NCBI GenBank assembly: GCA_023267435.1
Contig: JAHFNH010000003.1
Span: 1-64,000 of the forward strand
Source of the DNA: Candidatus Nomurabacteria bacterium
GTDB lineage: Bacteria > Patescibacteria > Paceibacteria > UBA9973
Direction: 5' to 3'
DNA length: 64,000 bases
Shown: piece after piece, positions 24,302 to 32,971 of the stretch
Layout: every line of letters begins with the position of its first letter
Position numbering within the stretch: the first letter of the stretch is position 1
Translations under genes and position numbers: made by a program
The notes under the pieces: generated by a model
Told to the model about the DNA's origin: nothing
The model's database searches: none
The model's input: the letters and a program-made list of their open reading frames with translations, nothing else

Positions 24302-25338
24302 TATTGTGTTGGTGTTGATATTGGTGTTTTTAAATATTTTTCAATATTCGCTTTATGTTCATCGTAAGTCACCGCGCAATGAGTCACATGATCTTTGTCA
24401 TGTAAATAATACAAGCAATCAGTTTTGGTTGGATTCAACACTGCTTCAATGGCCGGTGTTCCTGGATTGGAGATCGGATGCGGAGGAAGGCCTGCATTTT
24501 TATAGGTATTGTAAGGCGAAATAGATTTTTTATCAGCAATACTAATAGGTGCCCACCAACCCTTACCCTTATCTCCTCGAACGTACTGTAAAGTAGCATC
24601 GACAGAAAGCGGAATTTTTTGATTTAAACGATTTAATAAAATACCGGCAATCAGTGGCATGTCTGCATCATTAGCCGCTTCCCTTTGCACAATCGAGGCT
24701 ATGGTTAACCCTTTGGTCCATTGGATATTTTGAGCCTGAAAATCAGTCAAATAACCTGCAAAATTTTCATTAAATTTAGCCACTAATCTCTTAGCAACAG
24801 CCTGCGGTGTTTCGCTAACTGGAATCAAATATGTGTCAGGAAAATAAACTCCTTCAACATAATCATATTTTGTTTTTGTATAAATATTTATCCAATTTTT
24901 CTTTTGCAATTTTGTCCAACCTAAATTTACTGCGAGAAGATCAGCAATCTCTTCTTTACGTAATCCTGGAGGAATAACTACCCATTTCATATACGGCTTA
25001 CTGTGAAGCATTTTAGAAACTTGCGCGAGCTTCATGTTTAAAGTTAGCTTGTATGCTCCGGGTATAATATCACCTTTAGTCTTAGAAAATATTGCAGTGA
25101 AATCGTCTTTATTTTTTATATAATTCTGATCAAGAAGATTTTGTGTTATTTGATCCAATGTCGCATTTAGCGGAACAATAAACCGATCTGGGGTAACTGT
25201 CGGAGTGATAACTGGCACAGTTGGTGAAACAACTGGCGTTGTTTGCGCAATATTTTGCGCATTCACAGATAAACCACCCAGAAACATCAAGGCAATTAAA
25301 GGTAGTAATACAAGAAGATTTTTAAGTATTTTTTGCAT
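24301..25338 (-). CDS. mltG: Endolytic murein transglycosylase MltG
   Basis: From ATG 25338 the protein is 345 aa with a membrane/signal segment (LLVLLPLIALMFLGGLSV) and a Pro/Thr/Val linker. A LysM-like segment comes next, and then the YceG domain: VEGVYFPDTYLIP, catalytic Glu in ASIVQREA, PLIAGILLNRL, SVDATLQYV and SPYNTYKNAGLPPHPISNPG. It cleaves nascent glycan strands at the membrane. Upstream in-frame ATGs lie at or before the TATAAT box (25355-25360), so 25338 is the only start compatible with that promoter. Confidence 0.93.
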   Translation of the reverse strand: MQKILKNLLVLLPLIALMFLGGLSVNAQNIAQTTPVVSPTVPVITPTVTPDRFIVPLNATLDQITQNLLDQNYIKNKDDFTAIFSKTKGDIIPGAYKLTLNMKLAQVSKMLHSKPYMKWVVIPPGLRKEEIADLLAVNLGWTKLQKKNWINIYTKTKYDYVEGVYFPDTYLIPVSETPQAVAKRLVAKFNENFAGYLTDFQAQNIQWTKGLTIASIVQREAANDADMPLIAGILLNRLNQKIPLSVDATLQYVRGDKGKGWWAPISIADKKSISPYNTYKNAGLPPHPISNPGTPAIEAVLNPTKTDCLYYLHDKDHVTHCAVTYDEHKANIEKYLKTPISTPTQ

Positions 25339-25354
25339 ATTGTTTACAGTGTTC

Positions 25355-25363
25355 ATTATACCA
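25355..25363 (-). promoter_or_regulatory. Extended -10 box of mltG operon
   Basis: TGGTATAAT on the minus strand lies 16 nt before ATG 25338, giving a leader of about 9 nt. Confidence 0.6.
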
Positions 25364-25371
25364 AAATAAAG

Positions 25372-25403
25372 CAAAATACTCACTTTTTAAAGTGAGTATT
25401 TTG
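25372..25403 (-). terminator. Perfect 15-bp hairpin, probable terminator of the 25420 gene
   Basis: CAAAATACTCACTTT pairs exactly with its complement across a TT centre. On the minus strand a moderate T-rich stretch follows. The long A/T-flanked stem sits between the 25420 gene stop and the mltG promoter. Confidence 0.65.
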
Positions 25404-25419
25404 TGAGAGAAATTATTTT

Positions 25420-25959
25420 CTATTGAACTGCATTTACAGTTGCTTTTGCATCTGTTTTTGTACCAATTACCTTAGTATCTAATTTCTTATTCACCTTTTT
25501 AGCTACATGTACAACCTCAACTTTTTTAGTAACCATTTTTACATTTTTAGCTGTCATAATATTTGTCGTCTTATCAAGATCTCCAGAAATAATAACTTTT
25601 TGTCCGACAATTAAATCAGATGGCACGGCAACTGCCCCATCTTTCGTGTATACAGTTGAAGTATCTGTTTTAACTTCTACCGAAGTAACTATTTTTGTTT
25701 TTATATTTTTTATATCCACTGTAAAACCTGAAGTGTCTACAGCAGAAATAACTCCTACAATATTATTATCCTTTACACTTTTAATACCTTTTTCATTTTT
25801 GTTAACTTTTTCAATTTTTCCAGCTTTATGCTGTTTCTGGAAAGTTGGTTGTGTATCTTTAATACCTAAATCCTGTGGAGTTGCGGCAAATACTGCAGTA
25901 CCTCCGACTAATAACGAAAATGCGAGTGCGCCTGTTGCGATATGTTTTTTATATTTCAT
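25420..25959 (-). CDS. Secreted DUF5666-like protein
   Basis: The 179-aa protein has a signal peptide (MKYKKHIATGALAFSLLVG, cleavage near VFA-ATP) and a central beta domain (about 66-140). In that domain NIVGVISAVDTSGFTVDIKN and IVGQKVIISGDLDK match the DUF5666 beta-barrel pattern. The tail is Lys/Val-rich. Two further DUF5666-like proteins occur near 43.5 and 47.7 kb. Extracellular; function unknown. A palindromic element (25981-26018) lies directly upstream of its leader. Confidence 0.7.
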   Translation of the reverse strand: MKYKKHIATGALAFSLLVGGTAVFAATPQDLGIKDTQPTFQKQHKAGKIEKVNKNEKGIKSVKDNNIVGVISAVDTSGFTVDIKNIKTKIVTSVEVKTDTSTVYTKDGAVAVPSDLIVGQKVIISGDLDKTTNIMTAKNVKMVTKKVEVVHVAKKVNKKLDTKVIGTKTDAKATVNAVQ

Positions 25960-25980
25960 AATTTTTTTAATAAATTAATA

Positions 25981-26018
25981 ATTTCCGCCAGGGGGCGGAT
26001 CAGCCTGCTGGCTGAAAT
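25981..26018. repeat. Family B tandem-hairpin element, intergenic
   Basis: Two adjacent hairpins, TCCGCC/GGCGGA with a 4-nt loop and TCAGCC/GGCTGA with a 4-nt loop, are closed by an outer ATTTC/GAAAT pair. It has the same architecture as 43754-43794 and 58592-58623. It lies in the leader or promoter region of the 25420 gene. Confidence 0.75.
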
Positions 26019-26086
26019 AAGCTAATAAATTTATACACCTTGACCTTAAGTATATATGAATATATTACATTCTATGGATGAAGTTA

Positions 26087-27109
26087 TCATGAAGAGATTG
26101 GCAGTGAGATAATCACATTTGTACCCTTATTTTCATGGCTTTTTATGGAGATAGTGCCTTTATGGTTTTCAATAATTTTCTTGGAAAGGGTCAGCCCTAA
26201 GCCCGCGCCATCTGTGTTTCGCGAAGCATCACCTCGAAAAAAAGGATCAAAAATCTTTTCAATAATTTCTTTTGAAATACCATAACCAGTATCGCTGATA
26301 GTAAGCACATATTTATGTGAAACTATCTTGTCTGATATTGATATCGTTCCATTGGGTTCCGTGTATTTAATAGCATTGTCTAAAATATTATAGAATACGC
26401 GACCGAGATCAATTTTATTTCCAAAGATATTTGCTAATGATTCCAAATTTGTTTCGATCTTTATTTCTTTCACTTGAGCTAAATTCTTATTTTTTTCCAC
26501 AATAGATCTCACCAATTCACCGATAGAAATAAGTTCGTATTCCATCTGTACTGTTGTGCCATATTTTGATATATCCAGTAAACTATTACTGAGTTTTGAA
26601 AATTCCCTCATTTCATCCAAAGTATTTTCTAAAGTTTTCTTGGCCGAAACAAGATCTAGTTTTTTATTATTCAAATTCACCTCAAGACCGGAGATAACGA
26701 CCGCAATAGGAGTGCGAAGTTCATGGGAAGCATCAGCGATAAATCTCTTTTGCTTTTGCATGTTCAACTTGATCGGCTCAAGTGTTTTATAAGTAAGCAA
26801 GAATCCTAATATAATAATAAAGAAAATTAAAAGAGCGTCTATAGTCAAAAAACGATTCAGTAAAATATCTTGAGCTCTATCTACTATCACTTGAGCAATG
26901 TCAGGATCAGGTATATTTTCAAAAATTGATGTGGAAAGATTTGAAAGAATCGTATTGTAAAGCATAATACTTGAACCGCCCAAAATAACTATTGCCGTAA
27001 TGGAATAATAAAAAGTGAGTCTAAGTCGCGCTACGAAAAATTCGTCAATCTTATTATTAACCTTCCATTTTGTAACCGACTCCACGAATTGTTTGTATGA
27101 TTTTTGCAT
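26087..27109 (-). CDS. Sensor histidine kinase (OmpR-partner type)
   Basis: The protein of about 340 aa has two membrane segments (about 31-53 and 92-112) enclosing a short outside loop. A HisKA domain follows with the phospho-acceptor box FIADASHELRTPI, then HATPase_c with N box NILDNAIKYTEP, G1 ISDTGYGIS, F box FDPFFRG and G2 GAGLGLTLSKKI. It overlaps the upstream response regulator by about 50 nt. That is unusually long, but no later start keeps both membrane helices. The stimulus is unknown. Confidence 0.92.
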   Translation of the reverse strand: MQKSYKQFVESVTKWKVNNKIDEFFVARLRLTFYYSITAIVILGGSSIMLYNTILSNLSTSIFENIPDPDIAQVIVDRAQDILLNRFLTIDALLIFFIIILGFLLTYKTLEPIKLNMQKQKRFIADASHELRTPIAVVISGLEVNLNNKKLDLVSAKKTLENTLDEMREFSKLSNSLLDISKYGTTVQMEYELISIGELVRSIVEKNKNLAQVKEIKIETNLESLANIFGNKIDLGRVFYNILDNAIKYTEPNGTISISDKIVSHKYVLTISDTGYGISKEIIEKIFDPFFRGDASRNTDGAGLGLTLSKKIIENHKGTISIKSHENKGTNVIISLPISS

Positions 27110-27725
27110 TGTCATGAATTTTTTTTCTTAGATTTTTTATATGCACATCGACAGTGTTACTAAAAGACGAATCTGCAAAGTCCCATGCATGAGAATAAAG
27201 TTCATCTCGAGTAACAACTTTGTTTAAGTGATGCATCAGATATTCGAGCACCATAAATTCTTTCAAGGTGAGAAAAACTAGTTTACCTTTATAAGTTACC
27301 GTCCTACTTATCGTATTTATACTGATATCCCCAGAAGTAAGTATATCAGGAAAAGAATGTTTTGGACGTCGCAAAAGCGCATGAACGCGGGCCAGAAGTT
27401 CTTTAAAAGCGAAAGGTTTCGCTAAATAATCATCAGCACCGGCATCTAGACCAATAACTTTGTCATCTGTAGTATCCAATGCCGTAAGCATCAGCACGGG
27501 AATCACAATACCATTCTCCCGCCAATGAATACAAATAGAAACTCCGTCTTTCCCGGGAAGCATTCTGTCTAAAATCACTAAGTCATATTCATTATGATTT
27601 ACCATAATTCTGCGCTCAGCAGCAATTCCCTCTTCGATCACATCGACAGCATAACCTTCCTGTACAAGGCCTTGTTTCAGATTTTCTGCCAATTTTTGAT
27701 TGTCCTCAACCACTAATATTTTCAT
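27057..27725 (-). CDS. OmpR-family response regulator
   Basis: The 222-aa protein has the receiver domain (VVEDNQ, phospho-Asp in VILDRMLPG at about 52, TALD, KPFAFKEL) and a winged-helix DNA-binding domain (FLTLKEFMVLEYLM, NTVDVHIKNLRKKI, IRGVGYKM). It pairs with the histidine kinase encoded directly downstream. It is divergent from the cation efflux gene, and both promoters give leaderless starts, so that transporter is a plausible target (inference). Confidence 0.95.
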   Translation of the reverse strand: MKILVVEDNQKLAENLKQGLVQEGYAVDVIEEGIAAERRIMVNHNEYDLVILDRMLPGKDGVSICIHWRENGIVIPVLMLTALDTTDDKVIGLDAGADDYLAKPFAFKELLARVHALLRRPKHSFPDILTSGDISINTISRTVTYKGKLVFLTLKEFMVLEYLMHHLNKVVTRDELYSHAWDFADSSFSNTVDVHIKNLRKKIHDNAKIIQTIRGVGYKMEG

Positions 27726-27731
27726 ATTTAT

Positions 27732-27740
27732 ATGATACCA
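27732..27740 (-). promoter_or_regulatory. Extended -10 box of the two-component operon (leaderless start predicted)
   Basis: TGGTATCAT on the minus strand ends 6 nt before ATG 27725. The sequence ACTTTAAAAGT (27740-27750) between the divergent promoters is a perfect palindrome and a candidate operator. Confidence 0.55.
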
Positions 27741-27767
27741 CTTTTAAAGTGAAATCTTCATGAAGTA

Positions 27768-27776
27768 TGCTACAAT
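27768..27776 (+). promoter_or_regulatory. Extended -10 box of the cation efflux gene (leaderless GTG start predicted)
   Basis: TGCTACAAT ends 7 nt before the GTG at 27784. The position of the box supports GTG as the true start. Confidence 0.6.
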
Positions 27777-27783
27777 CTAATTT

Positions 27784-28791
27784 GTGTCACATAAAACTCA
27801 AGGTAAAAGATCGGTCATAGCAGCGCTTTTGGGCAATATCTTTGTCACTTTTATTAAAACAGTGGTTGCCTTTTTTTCCGGTTCCGCCAGTATGTTCGCC
27901 GAAAGCGTGCACAGTTTCGCCGATACTCTAAACCAATCTCTTCTATTGGTCGGCTTAAAAAGATCTAAGAAACCAGCTGATAGTGATCGAGGTTATGGTT
28001 ATGGTATTGAAAGATTTTTTTGGTCTTTGATATCAGCCTGCGGAATTCTTTTTATTGGTGCCGGTATCACTGTCTACCATTCAACAATTTCTTTAATCAA
28101 TTACGACAGCGGTATAGTTTCTAGTTTTAGTTATTTTATTATTCTTGTTTTATGTATTTCTTTTGTTATCGAAGGAATAACTTTGTTCATTGCTTTCAAA
28201 GAATTAAAAGGCAGTGAAAAATTTTCAAAGAAAATTTTTCTTGACGCTGACCCGGTCACTCTCGCTGTCGTTTACGAAGATGGGGCTGCTGTCCTGGGTG
28301 TCTTCGTCGCCCTCATTGCGCAGTTTTTAATGTATTTCACAGGCAATGGTATTTACGACTCGATCGCTGGAATAATCATCGGTCTCATTCTTGGATTTTT
28401 GGCAGTTCTTCTGATAAGGAAAAATCACTTGTATATCATCGGTAAATCTTTAGATCCAAAAATAGTGGAAGAAATAACAGAACTTTTATTGGAAGATCCT
28501 TGCATCGAAAATATTTCTGAATTTAAATCCGTCGCTGTCGACATCAATCAATACAGAATATACACCACCGTCGAATGGAATGGTTCCCCTCTTTATGAAG
28601 AGATCTACAAAGCCGGAGATTTGAGAGAAGAATTCGACGAGATAAAAAATGACTTCAGTGAATTCACAAAATTGATGTTTAAGATGACTGACCGTATTCC
28701 CCGCCTCGTCGGAAATCATATAGACAAGATAGAAAAAAAAATTAAAGAAAAATTCCCTCAGATTTTATACGTAGATATAGAAATAAATTAA
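27784..28791 (+). CDS. Cation diffusion facilitator, SLC30A9-like
   Basis: The 335-aa protein starts at GTG (MSHKTQGKRSVIAALLGN). It has six predicted membrane segments with the metal-site residues HSFAD in AESVHSFADTLNQ and the second half-site YEDGAAVLGVFVAL. Glu-Asp there replaces the usual HxxxD, as in SLC30A9-type members. A cytoplasmic C-terminal domain (about 220-335) follows. It probably exports a divalent cation such as Zn or Mn by proton exchange. Confidence 0.9.
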   Translation: MSHKTQGKRSVIAALLGNIFVTFIKTVVAFFSGSASMFAESVHSFADTLNQSLLLVGLKRSKKPADSDRGYGYGIERFFWSLISACGILFIGAGITVYHSTISLINYDSGIVSSFSYFIILVLCISFVIEGITLFIAFKELKGSEKFSKKIFLDADPVTLAVVYEDGAAVLGVFVALIAQFLMYFTGNGIYDSIAGIIIGLILGFLAVLLIRKNHLYIIGKSLDPKIVEEITELLLEDPCIENISEFKSVAVDINQYRIYTTVEWNGSPLYEEIYKAGDLREEFDEIKNDFSEFTKLMFKMTDRIPRLVGNHIDKIEKKIKEKFPQILYVDIEIN

Positions 28792-29226
28792 TTACTTCTT
28801 TTTAATTTGATTAATTTTATCTACCGAGAGCCATGCCGACATCATGCCGAATCCTGCTTTATTAATATCAAAGGGTTTTATCTTTTCAGGATTTTTCAAA
28901 AATATCAAAAGACAATATTTTTTATCCTTGAATAAGTTAAAGAAATATTTTATCTTATCTTTTTCAATTCCATCGTCTTTTCCATATTCGTCTAAAATAT
29001 TTTTTACTTTGGCGGGAGTCAAATCAGAAAATGAAATAACTTTTCCAACCGTAGCTTTTATTGAAACTAATTCGCCGGAATCTTTAAAATAAACAGTGTC
29101 CCCTTTCTCAATCTTTCCCCAAGGGGAATGTTTTGTTTTATACCAGCGTGATTCTATTTTTTTCTGCCCAGAAAGAATCTTTTGAGTTAATCTCCACGAT
29201 TTTTTCATTATTGCCACGTGATCCAT
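28792..29226 (-). CDS. ASCH/PUA-like domain protein
   Basis: The 144-aa protein has the ASCH pattern: LTQKILSGQKKIESRWYKTK, then GDTVYFKDSGELVSIKATVGKV. ASCH domains are RNA-binding-like folds and some hydrolyse modified nucleosides; the role here is unknown. It is convergent with the cation efflux gene with no space between stops. A TATAAT box ends 7 nt before its ATG. Confidence 0.75.
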   Translation of the reverse strand: MDHVAIMKKSWRLTQKILSGQKKIESRWYKTKHSPWGKIEKGDTVYFKDSGELVSIKATVGKVISFSDLTPAKVKNILDEYGKDDGIEKDKIKYFFNLFKDKKYCLLIFLKNPEKIKPFDINKAGFGMMSAWLSVDKINQIKKK

Positions 29227-29233
29227 ATGATGA

Positions 29234-29239
29234 ATTATA
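29234..29239 (-). promoter_or_regulatory. -10 box of the ASCH gene (leaderless start predicted)
   Basis: TATAAT on the minus strand ends 7 nt before ATG 29226. Confidence 0.5.
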
Positions 29240-29279
29240 GCTTAATAGTTGAAATTTATAAAAAAAATTTGCTATCTTC

Positions 29280-29308
29280 TTTACACATAGACTATTTTAT
29301 GCTATTAT
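29280..29308 (+). promoter_or_regulatory. Sigma70-type promoter of the 29378 gene
   Basis: TTTACA, a 17-bp spacer and TATTAT with TG upstream. The leader is about 65 nt and ends CTTTTAAAAACTTAATA before the ATG. Confidence 0.65.
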
Positions 29309-29377
29309 TCGAATAGAGATAGTCTTGTTAAATAAACCTTAAATATCAGCCAAATTTTAACTTTTAAAAACTTAATA

Positions 29378-29902
29378 ATGGAAAATAATAAAAGAAATAT
29401 AGCTAATGAATTAATATTCAGTGAAGACGGAAAGTCTGTCTGGATAGAATTTGTGGATACAACTGAAAGTCCGTATTTTTATACTAAAGAGGAAGCGATC
29501 AGTTCTTTGATTGATTACCGCAGACAAGGTAAAATTTCCAGAGTAGAAGAAGTTTCTTTCATAAAGAAAATAATTTTTTCGATAAATTTAAAATGGTCTT
29601 CTATTTCCAATATCAAAACCGTACTAATTTCTATGGGTATGACAGCACAAAAAATAGAAAAACCCTATTTCGATAAAGATAATGATGAACATGTTAAGCC
29701 ACACGGTTATTTCTATAATGGAGACAATCAAAAACTTTTTCCATTTGCAATTTATTATCAGGAACATGGACTATATCTCATAGACCTGCTTTATGAATCT
29801 GAGCAAATAGACAAAGTAACACGTAATCATTTAAAATTTTTCGTGAAAGTATCCAAAATTCCTATCAAACCGGAAAAACCAGTAAACCCACTATCAAATT
29901 AA
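29378..29902 (+). CDS. Hypothetical protein
   Basis: The 174-aa protein starts MENNKRNIANELIFSEDGKSVW, is alpha/beta with no membrane segment, and ends KPEKPVNPLSN. I recognise no domain. It is monocistronic with its own promoter and a strong terminator at 29901-29933. It resembles the other small unknown genes here in leader and promoter type rather than in protein sequence. Confidence 0.6.
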   Translation: MENNKRNIANELIFSEDGKSVWIEFVDTTESPYFYTKEEAISSLIDYRRQGKISRVEEVSFIKKIIFSINLKWSSISNIKTVLISMGMTAQKIEKPYFDKDNDEHVKPHGYFYNGDNQKLFPFAIYYQEHGLYLIDLLYESEQIDKVTRNHLKFFVKVSKIPIKPEKPVNPLSN

Positions 29903-29933
29903 AAAGTCATCTTGCAATAAGATGACTTTTTTT
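29901..29933. terminator. Strong terminator
   Basis: A 13-bp stem (AAAAAGTCATCTT and complement) with a 5-nt loop and T run. It serves the 29378 gene and perhaps the convergent methyltransferase gene. Confidence 0.9.
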
Positions 29934-29946
29934 ATTTGCTCAATTC

Positions 29947-30558
29947 TTATATTTTTCTTCCAATAATCTGCAACCAGTCTGTTTTACCTGACTTGAAAAT
30001 ATTTTCACAAACTATTTCCATATTTAGCTTTTGTAAATATTCTCTCAATTCTTCTGGACTATAAAAACTAAAAAATCTTTCATATTCATAACCATAATCA
30101 TTTTCTTGTGTTACCTTCTCTTCAATACCATCGTCCTTAATTCCCTTAACTGCGATGTAAAGTATTCCTCCATCATTCAATCTAGATTTTAATTTTTCCA
30201 AAACTTCCATAGTTCTCGCCTTTGGTATATGCAATAGAACTGCCTGCGCAAAAATCCCATCAAAAGTTTTCGGATATTTATCTACATCATAAACATCAAC
30301 CACATCGAAATCTAATTCCGGCAATTCTCTTTTAGCAATCTCAATCATCTTTTCAGAAAAATCAATACCAGTAACTTTAAATCCTTTATTGGCGATATTT
30401 TTAGTTTTAATACCACCTCCACAACCAACATCAAGAACACTTGCTCCTTGAGGAAGCAAAGAAGTAAAAGTATCTGTTCCCTCTTTCCACCAATCATCTT
30501 GATTGTGGTCTTTAACCCAATCTTCAGCTATTTTATTGTATGTTGATTTTAAGTCCAT
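29947..30558 (-). CDS. Class I SAM-dependent methyltransferase
   Basis: The 203-aa protein has motif I VLDVGCGGGIKT (about 41-52), the acidic end of strand 2 in VTGIDFSEKMI, and motif IV FDGIFAQAVLLHIPK. The UbiE/Tam-like layout suits a small-molecule substrate, which cannot be named. It lies five bases after the Nudix gene, so the two are probably cotranscribed behind tRNA-Gln. Confidence 0.9.
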   Translation of the reverse strand: MDLKSTYNKIAEDWVKDHNQDDWWKEGTDTFTSLLPQGASVLDVGCGGGIKTKNIANKGFKVTGIDFSEKMIEIAKRELPELDFDVVDVYDVDKYPKTFDGIFAQAVLLHIPKARTMEVLEKLKSRLNDGGILYIAVKGIKDDGIEEKVTQENDYGYEYERFFSFYSPEELREYLQKLNMEIVCENIFKSGKTDWLQIIGRKI

Positions 30559-30563
30559 GATTT

Positions 30564-31043
30564 TTATTCATTCATTCGTTCATGAACTCCTTTTAAAAAA
30601 TCATCTGGTTTTTCTTTTAATTCTTTTCTTAATTCTTCTTCCGAGAACCATTTCACTTCTGCGACTTCATCCTCAGCTACTTTAAAATCATTAAATCCAG
30701 CCGATAATGTTAATAAAAATTCTTGAGCAAAATAATTATATTTAGTTTTCCTACGTTTTTTAATTCCAGTAATGGGTTTAATATCTTTTAATCCTATTTC
30801 TTCTTCTGCTTCTTTGATTATATTTTCTTCGTAAGTTTCTCCCTTTTCGACTGTTCCAGCTACTGCAGGACCCCATTTATTAGGATCGTGTTTTTTATTA
30901 AATGCACGGCGGGCAAGTAGAATTTTGCCATTGGTATCAGTAATCCAAAGAGAAGAAACGCGATAAATAGCATTAACATCTCGATTGTCTCTTTCTCTAA
31001 ATTCTATTATATTATCATCTTCATCAACTATTGGTATTTTCAT
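30564..31043 (-). CDS. Nudix hydrolase
   Basis: From ATG 31043 the protein is 159 aa. The Nudix box reads GTVEKGETYEENIIKEAEEE followed by IGL, with Lys replacing the usual Arg of REUxEE. LARRAFNKKHDPNKWGPAVAG precedes it, as in IPP isomerase-like and YfcD-like Nudix proteins. Substrate unknown. Longer in-frame extensions read through tRNA-Gln and are rejected. Confidence 0.88.
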   Translation of the reverse strand: MKIPIVDEDDNIIEFRERDNRDVNAIYRVSSLWITDTNGKILLARRAFNKKHDPNKWGPAVAGTVEKGETYEENIIKEAEEEIGLKDIKPITGIKKRRKTKYNYFAQEFLLTLSAGFNDFKVAEDEVAEVKWFSEEELRKELKEKPDDFLKGVHERMNE

Positions 31044-31061
31044 AAAATGATTTAAAAATTG

Positions 31062-31132
31062 TTGCGAGACTTGGACTCGAACCAAGATAACCTCCTCCAG
31101 AGGGAGGTGTCCTACCATTAGACGATCTCGCA
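31062..31132 (-). tRNA. tRNA-Gln (CTG)
   Basis: The minus strand folds into a full cloverleaf: acceptor TGCGAGA/TCTCGCA, D stem GTC/GAC, anticodon stem CCTCC/GGAGG with loop CTCTGGA (anticodon CTG), T stem CTTGG/CCAAG with loop TTCGAGT. CCA is not encoded. Confidence 0.95.
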
Positions 31133-31179
31133 AAGTATTAAGTTTTAAACTGCTAATAAATATTGTGAATAATTTTACT

Positions 31180-31253
31180 TATGGTTGCGTTACTGCGTTT
31201 TGTACAAACCTACGGTTTAACAAAACGAGAGCCTCCTATTAAACGATCTCGCA
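31180..31253 (-). pseudogene. tRNA-Gln-like remnant with internal palindrome
   Basis: The 5' end TGCGAGATCGTTTAAT (from 31253) copies the first 16 bases of the neighbouring tRNA-Gln with one change, and similarity continues through the bases before it. After about 26 bases the tRNA pattern is replaced by a hairpin (31196-31227; CGTTTTG/CAAAACG and AAACC/GGTTT). No intact T arm or acceptor 3' strand follows. Probably a partial duplication. Confidence 0.6.
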
Positions 31254-31315
31254 ATGTTTACCGAACTTCTAAAGATTACCGTAAAAACGGTATTTTTTCA
31301 AGCTAGTTTATTTTT

Positions 31316-32962
31316 TTACTTTTTAATACAAGCTTTGATAAAAGCTGTGAAAAGTGGATGCGGGGTCAGCGGGCGGGCTAGGAATTCCGGATGGAATTGC
31401 GTGCCTAAGAAAAATGGATGCTTGCTCTTTGGAAGCTCGGCTATTTCCATCAACTGTCCTTCTGGAGAACGTCCGGAGAAAACCAATCCTTTAGCTTCCA
31501 GAGCCTCGATATAAGCTGGATTCACCTCATAGCGGTGTCTATGCCTTTCTTCCACTTCTTTCTTTCCATACGCACTGCGAGCGACTGTGCCGTCTTTTAT
31601 GATCGCCTTGTAAGCGCCCAAACGCATCGAGCCACCATAAGAATTATTTTTCAAATGTTCTTTCTGAGATTCCATCACGTCGATGACGATATTTTTCGAA
31701 TCTGGATTTACTTCTCGAGTATTAGCATCTTTCAAACCTAAGACATTTCGAGCGTATTCTATGACAATCATCTGCATTCCATAACAAAGACCAAGGTAAG
31801 GAATTTTATTTTCACGCGCAAATTTCACAGCAGAAAGTATTCCCTCAACACCTCTCGCGCCGAAACCACCCGGCACAACAATGCCGTCATATTTTTTAAG
31901 TTCTTTTAGTTTAGCTGGATTTTTCTCATAGTCGACAGAATTAAGCCAAGAAAAAACCGGCTTCCTGCCTTGCGCATAAGCTGAATATTTTATCGCCTCA
32001 ATGACAGAAAGATAAGAATCAGATAAAACGAAATCTCCTGTCTCGAAGTATTTTCCGATCATTGCGATCTTTACTATCCCTTTGCTGTTATGAGTTTTTC
32101 TGACAAAATTTTTCCAAGCATTCCATTTTTTTGCATCTGGTTTCTTACAAGTAACTCCGAGCAAACTGCAGAGTCGATCAGAAAGATTTTCTTTTTCAAA
32201 ATTCAAAGGTATATCATAAATAGAATCCACATCCGGCGCGGAAATTATTCTCTCCGGCAGAATATTGCAAGATAATGCAATTTTTTCTTTTCTCTTCTCA
32301 TCAAGCTTTATTTCTGCGCGCGCTATCAAAATATCTGCTTGGATTCCAGAACCATTCAAAAGCCTTGAAGCGTGCTGGGTCGGCTTGGTTTTCATCTCGC
32401 CCACTTTCGAAGGTATCGGCAGATAAGAAACCATCACAAAAATCACATCATGCGGATGTTCTATTTTCATCATTCTGGCTGCTTCCAAGAAAAGCATATT
32501 CTGATACTCACCAATAGTGCCTCCCACTTCTACGATCACGACATCTGCTTCGGCTTTCTTGCCTGCCTCTTTAATACGTCTGATAACTTCTTGCGGAATA
32601 TGCGGAACGACTTCTACGCACTTGCCTTTATATTCTAAATTTCTCTCACGTTCGATAACACTCTGATATACTCGGCCGGTCGTCATATAATTTATCCGAG
32701 TCAAATTCACATCGAGGAATCTTTCGTAGTTTCCCATATCCTGATCTGTCTCATCTTTGTCTGAAAGAACAAAAACCTCACCATGTTCTGTGGGGTTCAT
32801 CGTACCGGCGTCGACATTGATGTAAGGATCTATTTTTATAGATGTCACAGCAAGTCCGCGATTTTTCAAAATAAGTCCGAGCGAAGATGAAGTAATACCC
32901 TTTCCAACTCCAGAAATAACTCCTCCAACTACAAAGATATATTTTGTATTTTCTTTTGCCAT
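31316..32962 (-). CDS. pyrG: CTP synthase
   Basis: The 548-aa enzyme has the amidoligase domain (GGVISGVGKGITSSSLG P-loop; IDPYINVDAGTM; HGEVFVL) and the glutamine amidotransferase domain. The latter's nucleophile Cys is in LGLCYGMQMIVIE, with the His/Glu in GTQFHPEF. It makes CTP from UTP, ATP and glutamine. It follows ftsX by nine bases in an ftsE-ftsX-pyrG run. Confidence 0.97.
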   Translation of the reverse strand: MAKENTKYIFVVGGVISGVGKGITSSSLGLILKNRGLAVTSIKIDPYINVDAGTMNPTEHGEVFVLSDKDETDQDMGNYERFLDVNLTRINYMTTGRVYQSVIERERNLEYKGKCVEVVPHIPQEVIRRIKEAGKKAEADVVIVEVGGTIGEYQNMLFLEAARMMKIEHPHDVIFVMVSYLPIPSKVGEMKTKPTQHASRLLNGSGIQADILIARAEIKLDEKRKEKIALSCNILPERIISAPDVDSIYDIPLNFEKENLSDRLCSLLGVTCKKPDAKKWNAWKNFVRKTHNSKGIVKIAMIGKYFETGDFVLSDSYLSVIEAIKYSAYAQGRKPVFSWLNSVDYEKNPAKLKELKKYDGIVVPGGFGARGVEGILSAVKFARENKIPYLGLCYGMQMIVIEYARNVLGLKDANTREVNPDSKNIVIDVMESQKEHLKNNSYGGSMRLGAYKAIIKDGTVARSAYGKKEVEERHRHRYEVNPAYIEALEAKGLVFSGRSPEGQLMEIAELPKSKHPFFLGTQFHPEFLARPLTPHPLFTAFIKACIKK

Positions 32963-32971
32963 GAATAAATA

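Noticed and set aside
31044..31133. N-terminal extension of the Nudix protein
   Set aside because: The extra 30 codons are a translation of the tRNA-Gln sequence; the ATG at 31043 gives a normal Nudix N-terminus.
31180..31253. A second functional tRNA-Gln (TTG)
   Set aside because: Only the 5' part folds as tRNA; the T arm and the 3' acceptor strand are not recognisable.
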